Below are positions 8,408 to 18,529 of a DNA stretch of 64,000 bases, one piece after another. Location: the NCBI GenBank assembly GCA_012934845.2, contig WNNJ02000558.1:62001-126000 (forward strand). The letters run 5' to 3'. Numbering within the stretch: the stretch's first letter is position 1; every line of letters begins with the position of its first letter. A program made the translations under genes and the position numbers. Source of the DNA: Pomphorhynchus laevis (lineage: Eukaryota > Acanthocephala > Palaeacanthocephala > Echinorhynchida > Pomphorhynchidae). The notes below the pieces were generated by a model, which was given only the letters and a program-made list of their open reading frames with translations, did no database searches and was not told the DNA's origin.

Positions 8408-11305
8408 TCAGGCGTCGAGAAGGTGTGAACGGAGGAGGTGTTTGAATGTGATAAAAGAGGGAGCGCGGCGGACGTCGAGAGGGAGTTGATTCCAGGCGAG
8501 TGAGGCGGCGACGAGGAAGGATCGGAGACCGTAGTTGTTGGAGTAATTAGGAACGTGGAGTAAGAGGGTATGACAGGAACGAAGCGATAGCGAGGTGGGG
8601 CGAGTATCGTCTAAGAAAGGAAGGTTGATGAACGATGGGGAGCCGACAGCGATGAGACGAAAAGTAACGAGAAGAAGGCGGAGTTTGATGCGGATGTGGA
8701 TGGTGGGCCAGGAGAGTTGGGCAAAATATGTGGATGTGTGGTCGAAGCGACGGAGACGAAAGAGCACTCGAACGGCGGTGTTGATTATTCGTTGTAGGGG
8801 TAGGATGATGGATTTTGGAGAATTGGCGAAAAGGCTAAGGCAGTAATCGATTTTAGGGAAAAGAAGCGATGAAAGAAGAGACATACAAGAACGGAAGTCG
8901 ATAAGGGGGCGGATACGGCGGATGTCACGAAGAATTAAGTTAGACGAGCGGACCTTGTCACGGACGAAGGGTTTAAGGGAAAGGTGATCATCGAAATGGA
9001 AGCCTAAGAAAGTGAGATTGTGGACTATAGGGATGATCGATGAGGCAAAATATACAATGGGAGGAGATATGCTTGGTTTACGGGGAAGGATCCACATTAT
9101 TTTGGACTTTTCGGCGTTTAGAACGAGATGGAGATTGGAGAGACGTTTGTAGATAGAAGAAAGACAGTTGGAGGCAGAAATGCCGATATCGTGTATGCGA
9201 TGTGCGGGTGCATGAGCATAGATTAGAATGTCATCGGCGTATTGCATGACGTTAAAGGAGTAAGGTTTGATAAATGGAGAGAGATCGCCAAGCAAAAGAG
9301 AGAAAAGCAGGGGACCTAGGACTGAACCTTGTGGAACCCCGCAAAAAATAGGGATGGGAGGGGAGGATGATGAATTAGAACAGACGCGAAAGGAACGGTC
9401 GGATAGATATGAGGCGAACCAAGCTACGGAGGAGGAAGAAAAGCCGTAATCATAACGAAGGCGAGAAAGGAGGACGGAGTGGTCGACAATGTCGAATGCG
9501 GAGGAGAGGTCGAGGGAGATGAGAACACTATATAGAGCCTTGTCTCGAGAAATGAGTAAGTCGTTGTACACTTTTATGCATGCGATTTCTGTCGAGTGAT
9601 TAGAGCGGAAAGCGGATTGGAAAGGAGGGTACAGATTGGATGAGGAGAGATAAGCGTTGATTTGTATTAAGATGAGGCGTTCTAAGAGCTTAGAAAGAGT
9701 AGGGAGTAGTGAAATGGGGCGATAGCTAGAAGGAAGGGAGGGGTCGAGCGATTGTTTCTTAAGGAGGGGACGAACGATTGCGGATTTCCAGTGTGAAGGG
9801 AAGATACGACTGCGGATGGACGAGTTAAACAAGGTTGTGAGAAATGGGGATATCGATGAGCATATAGATTTTAATATGTGGGTAGGCAGGGGATCGGCAG
9901 GTGAGGTTTTGTTGGGCAAGGACATGAGGACAGATGATACTTCTGTAGGTGATACAGGGAGAAGATGAAAGAGTTCGGGAAGGATGAGAGTAGACTGGGC
10001 AGAGTGGGATAGGATGGAGACCGGGGTGTGAGAGAGCAGCGTGGATACTTTAGTCTGGAGAAATGACGAATAATCATTAGCATTGATGTTGCAAGGCGTA
10101 GAGGAACGAGCCAGGATTGAGTTAAAAGTATGCCAGAGAGTCTTAGAGTTGAATGAAGTGATGATTTTATGCTGCCAGAAGGAGTTGCATTTGGTACGTA
10201 GTAGGTTGAGATGAGACCGGCGAAGAGCAAGATAGGAATCACGGAAAGACGGAGTGATCGAGCGGAAATCGCGTCTGAGAGAGCGGTGATAGACTCGAAA
10301 AGCATGGCGGAGTCGACGCTTTGAGAGTAGGCATTGGATGTCAAACCATGGGGCACGGTGCAAGCGACGGTGTGGGTGAGACTTGAAGGGCAAGAGAATA
10401 TCGAGAGTGGATGTGAGTTCAGAGTCGAAAAGAAAGGCGAGATCGTGAGGAGATGAATATGTTATTGTGGGTAATGATAGAGACGATTTGAGTAAGGCAG
10501 AGCGGAGAAGGGAGAGGTCAAGATTTCTCCAAGGGCGACGTAGGATTGTAGGTGTGTGAGGAGGGGTGTGGTTGCGAGCGAGATCAAGGGTGATAAGAAA
10601 GTGATCGGATAGACCAGGATCAGAGATGGACAGTGAGGTGTTGGCAGCAAAATGATCGGGGACAGCGATGATGTCGAGTGCCCCGCCAAGTATATGTGTG
10701 GGGGCAGTGGAGATTAGTTTGTAATTGTAGTTGGATAGAATGTTGATGAAGCGGATGGAATCTGTGGAAGAGGGGCGGTCTAGGCGGATATTGAAGTCGC
10801 CTAGAACGAGTGAAGGGATTGAGGACAAAGAACAATGAGAAAGGAGGTCAGCGAGTTCGGTAAAAAATAAGGCTGTAGGAGCTGATGAACCAGGACGGTA
10901 TACAATGGCGAGATCTAGAGTGATCGGGTTAGAATAACGACAAGTGAGCAATTCAAAAGAGCAAGGACTGAAAGGGGGATTGATTTTGCGAAGAGACGCT
11001 GGGTGACGCGCGAATGCGACGATGCCGCCATGATTAGAGGATTTAGAAGGGCATGAGCTGAGGGGGCGGGCGGATTCGACTAGGGAGCAACCGGCAGAGA
11101 GCAGACGGCGAATGGAGAGGTCGTCGGAATCTGAGTGCCAGGATTCGGTGAGGCAGAAGAGATCGATGGATTGCTTGGTGAATAGGTTGAGGATAAGATC
11201 GGATTTATTGAGAATAGATCTAGTGTTGAGGAGACCGAGGCGGAAACCGTGTGCTGTGGCGAAAGAGACTAGTGGAGAAGACACATAGGAGAGATGGAGC
11301 GCCAT
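8408..11305 (-). CDS. LINE B ORF2: endonuclease-reverse transcriptase
   Basis: This uninterrupted 965-codon protein performs target-primed reverse transcription. Residues 1-240 are an APE-type endonuclease (NTRSILNKSD, LTESWHSDSDD, YRPGSSAP, LGDFNIRLD, DPGLSDHF). The RT follows, with SLPSSYRPISLLPTLSKLLERL, FRSNHSTEIACIKV, motif A SLDLSSAFDIVDHS, motif B GVPQGSVLGPLLFSLLLGDL and motif C MQYADDILIY. The thumb is FLGFHFDDHLSL and the tail LAWNQLPLDV. The first ATG (MALHLSYV) lies 37 nt before the ORF1 stop in a different frame, so ORF2 is probably reached by reinitiation or a frame change. No stop or shift is present. Confidence 0.92.
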   Translation of the reverse strand: MALHLSYVSSPLVSFATAHGFRLGLLNTRSILNKSDLILNLFTKQSIDLFCLTESWHSDSDDLSIRRLLSAGCSLVESARPLSSCPSKSSNHGGIVAFARHPASLRKINPPFSPCSFELLTCRYSNPITLDLAIVYRPGSSAPTALFFTELADLLSHCSLSSIPSLVLGDFNIRLDRPSSTDSIRFINILSNYNYKLISTAPTHILGGALDIIAVPDHFAANTSLSISDPGLSDHFLITLDLARNHTPPHTPTILRRPWRNLDLSLLRSALLKSSLSLPTITYSSPHDLAFLFDSELTSTLDILLPFKSHPHRRLHRAPWFDIQCLLSKRRLRHAFRVYHRSLRRDFRSITPSFRDSYLALRRSHLNLLRTKCNSFWQHKIITSFNSKTLWHTFNSILARSSTPCNINANDYSSFLQTKVSTLLSHTPVSILSHSAQSTLILPELFHLLPVSPTEVSSVLMSLPNKTSPADPLPTHILKSICSSISPFLTTLFNSSIRSRIFPSHWKSAIVRPLLKKQSLDPSLPSSYRPISLLPTLSKLLERLILIQINAYLSSSNLYPPFQSAFRSNHSTEIACIKVYNDLLISRDKALYSVLISLDLSSAFDIVDHSVLLSRLRYDYGFSSSSVAWFASYLSDRSFRVCSNSSSSPPIPIFCGVPQGSVLGPLLFSLLLGDLSPFIKPYSFNVMQYADDILIYAHAPAHRIHDIGISASNCLSSIYKRLSNLHLVLNAEKSKIMWILPRKPSISPPIVYFASSIIPIVHNLTFLGFHFDDHLSLKPFVRDKVRSSNLILRDIRRIRPLIDFRSCMSLLSSLLFPKIDYCLSLFANSPKSIILPLQRIINTAVRVLFRLRRFDHTSTYFAQLSWPTIHIRIKLRLLLVTFRLIAVGSPSFINLPFLDDTRPTSLSLRSCHTLLLHVPNYSNNYGLRSFLVAASLAWNQLPLDVRRAPSFITFKHLLRSHLLDA

Positions 11306-12666
11306 CGAATTTTTGGACGGGTGTGGACAATTTGAAAATTTCCGTCTATGTTTCGGATGGCGAGTGAAGTATCGCCGTTTTCCTCGCGACTACGTTTTTC
11401 GATGCGGGCTGAAGAGATTTGAGCGATTTCGGAAGGGGCGCGATCGGGGAAAATTCGAGTGGTTGAAGATGACATGAGTTTGAATCGTTGAGAGAGGACA
11501 GAAGACGCGTGAGAGCGATGCTTGAAAACAATTTTTAGGAGAGGGGGCTGGGAAGGATTAGATTGAGAAGATTTGTTTAGACGGATGAATGCGACTGGAG
11601 AAATGTCCTTGAAAAAGGATGGTTTATCCGCAGGAACAATAGACGAGAGGATGGATCTGAAGGCGGAAACATCGTGGTCCAGACGTGCTTGTGGAGATAA
11701 GGAGTTAGAAGGCGTGATATTAGTAACAATGACGCAACGATCGCGAGAAGCAAAGCGCTTCCGTAAAGGAGGACGACTGACGTGAGTAGGTGAGATCACG
11801 ATAGAAGAGCTGGCAGTTGATGATTTGGAGGGATTTGGTTTGACGACGGGAGACATAGAGGATAATGATAATAAAGCGGGTGGCAAGCGATGTGAGGAAA
11901 GGTTATGAGTGGAAGGATAGTGGAGGCTGGTGGAGGTGATTTTGATTGATGGATGCAAGTTATTGAGAAACGAGACAGGAAGGACGGGACGTGGGGTGTC
12001 GGGGAGTGAACATACATTAGTTGTAACAATTTGCGGCTCCGTCACTGTATCGGTAGATTTATCATAAACTCGACAAAATCCATCTTGCTGCGATACAATT
12101 TGCGGCTCCTTCAGATTATCTGATAATGGATTATCTGATGATGACGTAGAAACGCAATGAGGGGTAGAAATGTAAGGTGATTTATCTGATACGACAAAAG
12201 AAATACTGGGTTGCAAATGGTCAATGACAGTAACATCAGAAGATTGAGCTGATTGATTGGGCAAAATTGAAGGATGTATAGTAATACCTGTAGAAGAGAT
12301 GGGAGATTTGGCATTCTTAGAGGCAATCGAATGCGGGAGAATTGGGCATCGAGGTTGAGACTTATTACAATACGAAGAGGCATGTGTGGACATCGCTGCA
12401 TTGCCAGATAGTTTCAATATATTTGTCTTGAGACTCTCTATTTCACTCTTCATCGTATTTATCATCTTAGCCGAACAGTAGCCACAGTAGAATTCGTTGT
12501 CTGCAAGGCAAGATGCCTGGGATTCTGAAGTCCAAATACTTACCCACGTGTGACAATCATTGTTTGAGCAAAGGACTTGTTGTTCAGATCCATTGGAAAC
12601 ATCTCTAACATCGGTGTTGGACGCAACATGGTTGGGAACTTGAGACTTTTGTTTTTTCCGACCCAT
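11269..12666 (-). CDS. LINE B ORF1: RNA-binding protein with PHD-like finger
   Basis: The protein has 465 codons. Near the N-terminus a Cys-rich segment (VLCSNNDCHTWVS followed by CLADNEFYCGYCS) resembles the PHD-like zinc finger of CR1-type ORF1 proteins. Then comes MKSEIESLKTNILKL (short coiled coil), a long Ser/Thr/Pro-rich region and a C-terminal folded segment (RDRCVIVTNITPSNS, FRSILSSIVPADKPSF, LLKIVFKHRSHA, RIEKRSREENG) found in the other ORF1 copies here and likely RNA-binding. It starts at MGRKKQKSQV, the first ATG after the 5' UTR, and its last codons overlap ORF2. Confidence 0.85.
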   Translation of the reverse strand: MGRKKQKSQVPNHVASNTDVRDVSNGSEQQVLCSNNDCHTWVSIWTSESQASCLADNEFYCGYCSAKMINTMKSEIESLKTNILKLSGNAAMSTHASSYCNKSQPRCPILPHSIASKNAKSPISSTGITIHPSILPNQSAQSSDVTVIDHLQPSISFVVSDKSPYISTPHCVSTSSSDNPLSDNLKEPQIVSQQDGFCRVYDKSTDTVTEPQIVTTNVCSLPDTPRPVLPVSFLNNLHPSIKITSTSLHYPSTHNLSSHRLPPALLSLSSMSPVVKPNPSKSSTASSSIVISPTHVSRPPLRKRFASRDRCVIVTNITPSNSLSPQARLDHDVSAFRSILSSIVPADKPSFFKDISPVAFIRLNKSSQSNPSQPPLLKIVFKHRSHASSVLSQRFKLMSSSTTRIFPDRAPSEIAQISSARIEKRSREENGDTSLAIRNIDGNFQIVHTRPKIRWRSISPMCLLH

Positions 12667-12715
12667 TTGTATATAGTCGTTTGATTCGTGATTTTATTTT
12701 CCTCGTTGTATGATT

Positions 12716-12945
12716 GATTACTTCTATCTTCTGATTAGTTGATTAATTACTTCTATCTTTGTAAGTAGTTAATGGGTATCATTAACTACTTGTTGGCATT
12801 GTATGTTATTTATCTGGAAATTTTCACAGATAAATTTTTTAGATAGATTACTTCTATCTTCTGATTAGTTGATTGATTACTACTATCTTTGTAAGTAGTT
12901 AATGGGTATCATTAACTACTTGTTGGCATTGTATGTTATTTATCT
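12716..12945 (-). repeat. 130-bp repeated block in LINE B 5' UTR
   Basis: A segment starting GATTACTTCTATCTTCTGAT occurs at 12716 and again at 12846, exactly 130 bp apart, with about 100 bp of each copy nearly identical (only a few substitutions). Each copy contains a further internal near-repeat of TTACTTCTATCTT. Repeated monomers upstream of ORF1 recall the promoter monomers of some other LINEs. A promoter role is inference. Confidence 0.8.
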
Positions 12946-12989
12946 CAAATGTATGTTTATCAGAAACCAAATTTTTTGAAGGGGAGCGG

Positions 12990-14112
12990 TCGGTAATGCA
13001 GAGAATATCGATAGATAATTGATCGAAGATATCAAGAAGCATATCAGCTTTATGAAGAATTGAGCGAGTGTTGAATAGACTAAGACGAAAAGTATGCTTA
13101 GGAGCGAGATCGACTAGCGAAGAAGACAAGGGGGAGAGATGGGACGCCATCGAATTTTTGGCCTTGTGTGTACAACGTGAAAATTTCCATTGATTTGACG
13201 TATATATAAGGATGACTCGCCGTTTGTTTCACGTCGACGTTTCTAAATGCGAGCTAAATTGAGCTGGGCAATACCAGAAGGGGAGCGGTCAGGAAAGATA
13301 CGACTAGTAGACGAAGTGGTAAGAAGTATTAAACGTTGGGAAAGTACCAAGGATGCATGTTAACTATGTCGGAAAACGATTTTTAAGAGTGGAGGACTGA
13401 GATGATTGGATTTAGTGGATTTGTTTAAACGGATCAAAGATGCAGGAGCGATATTATTGAAGAGGGATGGATTATTATCAGGAAGAATGGTTGCTAGGAT
13501 AGACCTGAAAGCAGATACATCATCGAGGCGACATTGAGGAGAAGCAGATTCGGAAACCTTTAAATTAGATATGATAATGCATCGATCGCGCGAAGGAAAA
13601 CGATTACGTAGTGGTGGACGGACAGACAAGGTAGTAGTAGAGGCAGAAGAGCAGATAAACGTGGGAATGACAGGGGTGCTAAGTGAAGATTTAAGATAGT
13701 TTGGAGCATGTGTGACAGGAGTGGATTGTTGAATCGGTTAATCGGAGATGTTACTGGAGATGATTTTGACGGAAGGATGTAAATTATTGATGGGTGATAC
13801 GGTTGGAGCATGTGTGACAGAAGTGGATTGTTGAATAGGTTGAACGGAGATGTTACTGGAGATAATTTTGACAGAAGGATGTAAATTATTGAGAAGTGAT
13901 ACGGTAGAGGTAGAGTAAGGAGTACGTGAAGAGAAGAAAGAAGTATGAGATGTATTTAGATGTGGGGATGAATAGGAAAAATGAGGTACGAGATGAAGGC
14001 CTTTACTGTTTGCATTGTTAGGAAGATGAAGATTATGGGAAGTTTTATCCGTGGTTAAAGGAGGAGTGTGTGTGAGAGAAGTTTCAAGAACGGCATTAGA
14101 AATGTGTAAAGC
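12990..14112 (-). mobile_element. Older LINE D, ORF1 end and ORF2 start (5' side of insertion)
   Basis: On the minus strand, 14112-13153 is the C-terminal two thirds of ORF1 (RDRCIIISNLKVSES, FRSILATILPDNNPSLFNN, PPLLKIVFRH). 13150-12990 is the first ~50 codons of ORF2 (MASHLSPLSS, FRLSLFNTRSILHKADMLLD, IDILCIT), interrupted by the intact LINE. ORF1 is broken by shifts near 13,350 and 13,740. It overlaps ORF2 as in the intact copy. The upper end at about 14112 breaks into the RT of another LINE. Confidence 0.85.
13704..13905 (-). repeat. 102-bp tandem duplication in LINE D ORF1
   Basis: Two adjacent blocks, beginning GAGCATGTGTGACAG at 13704 and 13806, are about 90% alike. 102 bp equals 34 codons, so the protein carries NNLHPSVKIISSNIS twice. 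The intact relative has one copy (NNLHPSIKITSTS). Confidence 0.8.
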
Positions 14113-14345
14113 CAATTAACGACTATCGGATCTACATTACAGTCTACAATCACTTCAATAAGATTTGCATGGCATATACGGTCGAAGTATCTACTGAAGT
14201 CAATAAAGACACAATCAACTGCTATTCCATTAGACACTTTATGAATCCATGCTTCTCTAGCACCAAGTAAATTAGGCAAGCATGATCTTCCAACAGTGAA
14301 TCCATGCTGACGTGAGTCTAGCTGGTTGGACTTGCGCAATGAGTT
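14113..14345 (-). mobile_element. LINE RT fragment interrupted by LINE D
   Basis: The minus strand reads QLDSRQHGFTVGRSCLPNLL and CVFIDFSRYFDRICHANLIE, corresponding to the RT region before and at motif A (first catalytic Asp in FIDFS). It stops at NWLY, where the D element begins. Its upper end abuts the plus-strand LINE at 14,350. Confidence 0.75.
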
Positions 14346-14553
14346 CTCTACATATAGATAATGCTTTCAACAATTTTACTAGCAGAGAATTCCATAATAG
14401 AGAATTCCACCACTTTTTACAAGGATACACAGAAACAAACATTCCATATCACCCAGAAAACACATCCAAGGCCGGAAACAAACACAGAAGCACCACATCA
14501 CACAACACTCCCAGCTTTTTCTTGTCCTCAAACAACCCATAGTCTATATAAAA

Positions 14554-15140
14554 TGGATAAAACACTCAAACAAATGATAAATCATATCAATTCCATTGTA
14601 AACAACACTGATAACCCCAATATACCTATTCTATCTTAGCCTAAACGACATAAACTCCGAACATTTGATCGGGATAAATGTTTCATCATAGTCTCATCAA
14701 ACAGTCTCATCCTGATTAAACATGATGTTGATTCAGTAAAGCGAGTTCTTTCAACTGTTTTCACAACAGAGATATCAGTCGAACAAAATAGACATGTAAT
14801 ACACCTCTTTCGCATTGGGAAGAAACAAGATGGTAATAAACCAAGGCTTTTGAAAGTTGTTGTTGATAGCCCCGAGACTAGTGAGCAAATCATCAAGAAT
14901 TCCTTTAAGTTAAGGGGCTCCAGTACCAGACTTCTACCTGACCTCAGCACTGAAGATAGAAACAGATTGAAATCTGCAAGGAACGAGCTTCAACAAAGAT
15001 TTCAAAACAGTGAAAAATATCTAGTTGTGAAAAATTTTCAAGTTGTGTTGCGAAGGGTAAATACACGATTCAGACTCGAAATCCGTCTAACCGTTCCATC
15101 GATACTCTCCGCCGCACAGAATCGTGCATCCAACACGTAA
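14554..15140 (+). pseudogene. LINE F ORF1 remnant
   Basis: The likely start is MDKTLKQMINHINSIVNN at 14,554, followed by a stop near 14,640. The frame then continues with FDRDKCFIIVSSNSLILI, RVLSTVFTTEISVEQ, LLKVVVDSPETSEQIIK, LRGSSTRLLPDLS and NSEKYLVVKNFQVVLRRV. The pattern (RDxCxIIxSN ... LLKVVxxSxE ... TRLLPDLS) matches the C-terminal domain of ORF1 at 13,360-13,629 and 11,269-12,666, so it is an RNA-binding ORF1 of the same wider group. Confidence 0.7.
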
Positions 15141-15211
15141 ACATCAATCCAATTTCAACACCAACAGCGACACCTCACCGCTTCCGTTACTTTCAAAATA
15201 ATATTTCCGTC

Positions 15212-15888
15212 ATGTACTCTAAGTGTTTAAGCATGTACAATAAATTTGACGAATTATTGTGTCTCGTTAATTCAATGAACCCAAACATCATAGCATTGAG
15301 CGAAACCTGTCTTAACAACGATATATCTGATAATGAAATCTCAATCTCAGGCTACTTTGTTATACGATCGGATCGAACCGCCTCAAAAGGAGGTGGAGTT
15401 ATATTATACGTCAAACAAACGGTAACCATCATCGAGCACAGCATTGCATCAGATGATTCATACAACGAATATCCGTGGGCAACAGTATCTTCTCCTCAGA
15501 CACAGAAACTAAAAATCGGTATCACCGATCTTGCTAGGTGATATCTTTACGATATCACCTAGCAAGCTTATCACCGATCATTATCCTAGGAGACTTCAAT
15601 ATGCATCATGTCAATTGGGACCTATATACTTCGACACATGGTTATGATGTTGAATTATCCAATTTCCTTGATACGTTCAACGATCTTTATCTAACCCAGC
15701 ATATTCACGAACCCACTAGAAGGAGGAAGCAATCATCTGCCATTTTAGACCTCTGCTTATCACGAGGGGAACCCACAATTGATGAAATCTCTCTCAGCCC
15801 CCTATTGACCTCATTGATCATTGTGTCATTAGGCTGGCGCTTTCTGTCAGTCTCTTTAAAACAGCCCCCTCGTCAAAACCCGAATTGA
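15212..15888 (+). pseudogene. LINE F endonuclease domain
   Basis: The first block, 15,212-15,541, has LVNSMNPNIIALSETCLNND, FVIRSDRTASKGGGVILYVK. The second, 15,538-15,888, has IIILGDFNMHHVNWDLYTST and DLCLSRGEPTIDEISLSP. Together they are an APE-type endonuclease with Glu in SETCL and the GDFN motif. The frame changes at the inverted repeat between the blocks. The usual SDH near the end is not visible in frame. Confidence 0.75.
15530..15566. repeat. Perfect 16-bp inverted repeat inside LINE F
   Basis: CTTGCTAGGTGATATC at 15,530-15,545 is followed by TTTAC and its exact reverse complement at 15,551-15,566. The flanks also repeat the short word TATCACCGATC (15,520-15,530 and 15,569-15,579). 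It falls in the endonuclease reading frame and creates a stop. It looks like a local fold-back copying event in an old LINE. Confidence 0.85.
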
Positions 15889-16586
15889 ATCCCTTCAAAG
15901 CGAATTTCGCAAGTATGACGCAAGCTATTCGAAACATTCAATGGCCTAATCCATATGTAATTGGCATAGATCAGTGCTGGATAAATTTCAAATCTACCTT
16001 GATCAATGCTCTGAATTACTTCTCTCCTTTAAAACGTCAGCACACATCCCACAAAACTCCCAGTTGGTTTGACTTGTAGATTAAACAAATGATTAAGACA
16101 AGAGGCAAAATTTACAAAAAATTCAAAGAAGGGAATTGTTCTTGGACCGATTACAAGGAATTACGAAATCAAGTAACGGCACTCAAACGTCAGAAACGCA
16201 GGTGCTTCGTTTCCAATTTTTGTCGATCATCAAAAAGATATCCCAGTAAACTGTTCAAACATATCAGCTCATTTAAATCAACTACACCTGAGATCAACTC
16301 TATATTTATGGAAACCGGTGAGCTCACATTTGATAACAAAGCAATTGCCAATATTTTCCTGGATCAATTCACGCTAGAGAGTCTTACCTGTCAGTATTGA
16401 CACCGAGTCTCCACAGCTCAATATCCGTGTTACGAATTTACTCCATTTGATAAATTTGAGATACTTAACCAACTTCTAAAGCTACCACGATCAATTGCGG
16501 AAGGACCTGACAATATTCATCTAATCCTTCTTCGGGAACTTGCACCAGTAATATATGAACCTTTACACACCATATTCGATTTCTCC

Positions 16587-17381
16587 TTGTCAACAGGCTG
16601 TATACCATCAGATTGGAAATGTTCTACAATTCGACCTCTCTACAAAAAAGGCGACCGTAATCTAGCAAGCAACTATCGGCCAATAAGCTTTACCTGCGTT
16701 GCTTGTAAAGTGCTAGAGAAACTGCTTTTTAAACGAATCATCGGGCACCTAGAAGGGAACCAAGTACTCTGCGACAACCAGCATGGTTTCCGCCCAGGAA
16801 GATCTACTGTCACAAACCTCGTACTTGCGAGAAGTGATTGGACCAGATATGCCGAGGCTGGAGTTAGTGTTGATGTTTTGTTTTTCGACCTCAGCAAAGC
16901 ATTTGATCGGATATACTATGATGTCCTCTTTATTACGCTGGAACAGTACGGCATCAGAGGTACCCTCCTATATTGGATTAACTCCTTCCTTAGAAATCGG
17001 AAGATTACTGTATTGGCCAATAAACATATGTCAAAGACAAGAACTCCTGGACGCGGTGTTCCTCAGGGATCGGTACTCAGTCCATTGCTCTTCATTATTT
17101 ACATCAACGAGCTTACTACATCTATTTCGAGTCCATGTAGTTTATATGCCGACGACTTTAAAATTTGGCGACCAATAATCGATAACCGAGATCCTATTAT
17201 ACTCCAGAGCGACTTTGATAATATTAAGGTCTGGTGTTATCAACGGGGACTGGTATTAAACCCCTATAAGTCAAAACATAAGAGCATCAGACATATACAC
17301 ATCAATTCATCATATACCATTGACGGAAGAGAAATTGAAACAGTTCCCCAATTTCAAGACCTTGGAGTGATCGTAAATTGA
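16587..17381 (+). pseudogene. LINE F reverse-transcriptase core
   Basis: This 264-codon block has SDWKCSTIRPLYKKGDRNLA, NYRPISFTCVACKVLEKLL, DNQHGFRPGRSTVTNLVLA, motif A LFFDLSKAFDRIYYD, motif B GRGVPQGSVLSPLLFIIYIN and motif C SLYADDFKIWRP, then YTIDGREIETVPQFQDLGV. All catalytic Asp residues are present. Coding before this point (GPDNIHLILLRELAP) lies in the same frame, so the chosen ATG is internal. A stop ends it shortly after the thumb. Confidence 0.82.
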
Positions 17382-17829
17382 AGCTTATTGACTATCCCAC
17401 ATACTAGTCACATGGTTGCTAAATGTTGTCGAATTTTAGGACTTATTAGAAGGACCATTGGCCAGCTTGACGCATCCCGTTTTAAGTTAATTTACATGCT
17501 TATGTCTTATCTTTAATGATATACACTTCACCAGCTTACCACCCTCAAACTACGACAGAGATGAACCTGTACGACTCCATATTATGCAAGGCCACCCATC
17601 TTGTACCCATCCAACGCAAGCTCTCATTCATTTTTCGACTCCACGCACTTGGTGTGACCACAGTGAAGAAATCTTTAAAGTCATCTGATTTAATGTTTGG
17701 CATGCGTGCTTGCAATGCTTTTTTGAAACTGATCCTTAAACACATATTTTCTCATTTGGACAAATTTAGTATCTTATCAAATAAGCAGCAGTGTTTTTAG
17801 AAAACATCCCTGCACTTCGACAAATCTAA

Positions 17830-18480
17830 TATGAGCTCGTGAAAGCTGGGTTGGCTTTATTGAACAGGGTGAATCGAATGTTGTCGTCTTTATTGATTTG
17901 TCGAAAGCTTTTGATCGAGTTGTTCATCCAATATTACTGTGGAAGCTTAGGGTATTACGGATTCTCTAAACATGTTTGTAGATGAATACGTGAATTCTTG
18001 AATAGACGTTATTTCGCTGAACAAGTTAGTGACTCTCTTTCATAATGTTGCAATTTCACTGAGAGTGTTCGTCAAGGTTATATTCTTAGTCTCACTTTAT
18101 TGAATATCTACATTAATGAAATCGCTGAAAATGCAACATATAATTGACCGCTATACGCTGATGATCTGAAACTGTGATGTCCATTAGATTCATTTAGTGA
18201 TTGTTCTAGCTCTATCCTACTTCAATTGGATTTGGACAGGATAAGCAGTTGGTGTTTATGCCACGGCCTTGTCATTAATGTGAGCAAATGTAAGTGTATG
18301 AGTTTTGATCACCTTCTACTACCCTTCATTTCCTATAAATTCAGGTCAGATTTTATAGCGTGATTAAATCATTTTACTGTTTTAAGTGTTGTGATCTCGG
18401 CAAACTTAAAATCTCGTCTTTACTCTTCTGTGATTGTGGCTAAATGTCGTTGAACTTTAGCCTTTTTCTACCGAATCGTT
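17830..18480 (+). mobile_element. LINE RT fragment
   Basis: NVVVFIDLSKAFDRVVHP (motif A) near 17,880, ESVRQGYILSLTLLNIYINE (decayed motif B) near 18,060, LYADDLKL (motif C) near 18,152 and LVINVSKCKCMSF near 18,270 appear in order, with several stops between. It is an old relative of the LKIW-type LINEs, inserted beside or left from a tandem of LINE F. Confidence 0.75.
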
Positions 18481-18529
18481 GGATAACTGGAGCCTAAGAC
18501 TATGCATTGTATATACAATAATAATTTAA

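Larger units (their letters stand above)
8332..12989 (-). mobile_element. Full-length LINE B, both ORFs open
   Basis: This complete CR1-like non-LTR retrotransposon is about 4.66 kb long. In element order it has a 5' UTR of about 320 bp with a repeated block, ORF1 (12666-11269), ORF2 (11305-8408) overlapping ORF1 by 37 nt in another frame, then a 3' UTR with a stem-loop (8360-8375) ending TTAAAATAAATC plus a T run. A 7-bp direct repeat TCGGTAA flanks it (8325-8331 and 12990-12996), and removing the insert restores the endonuclease motif ITESWH of the host LINE. Two intact ORFs plus a target-site duplication mean recent insertion and possible autonomy. Whether it is transcribed cannot be seen. 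Confidence 0.93.
14350..17800 (+). mobile_element. LINE F, YADDFKIWR family, near full length but broken
   Basis: In order this copy has ORF1 remnants (about 14,554-15,140), an APE endonuclease (15,212-15,890), a linker (15,885-16,400), the RT (about 16,440-17,381) and a C-terminal part (17,390-17,800, with IYTSPAYHPQTT). It belongs to the same lineage as 5985-7082. Several stops and shifts break both ORFs, including one at a short inverted repeat at 15,530-15,566. No clear 3' tail is left, and another RT fragment follows within 30 bp. Confidence 0.85.

Noticed and set aside
8595-9449. Plus-strand open frames opposite the LINE (Arg/Glu-rich)
   Set aside because: They are antisense shadows of the ORF2 reading frame, recurring wherever the LINE recurs.
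10462-10835. Small alternative minus-strand frames within LINE ORF2
   Set aside because: Out-of-frame overlaps with Pro/Leu/Ser-rich content caused by the T/C-rich coding strand.
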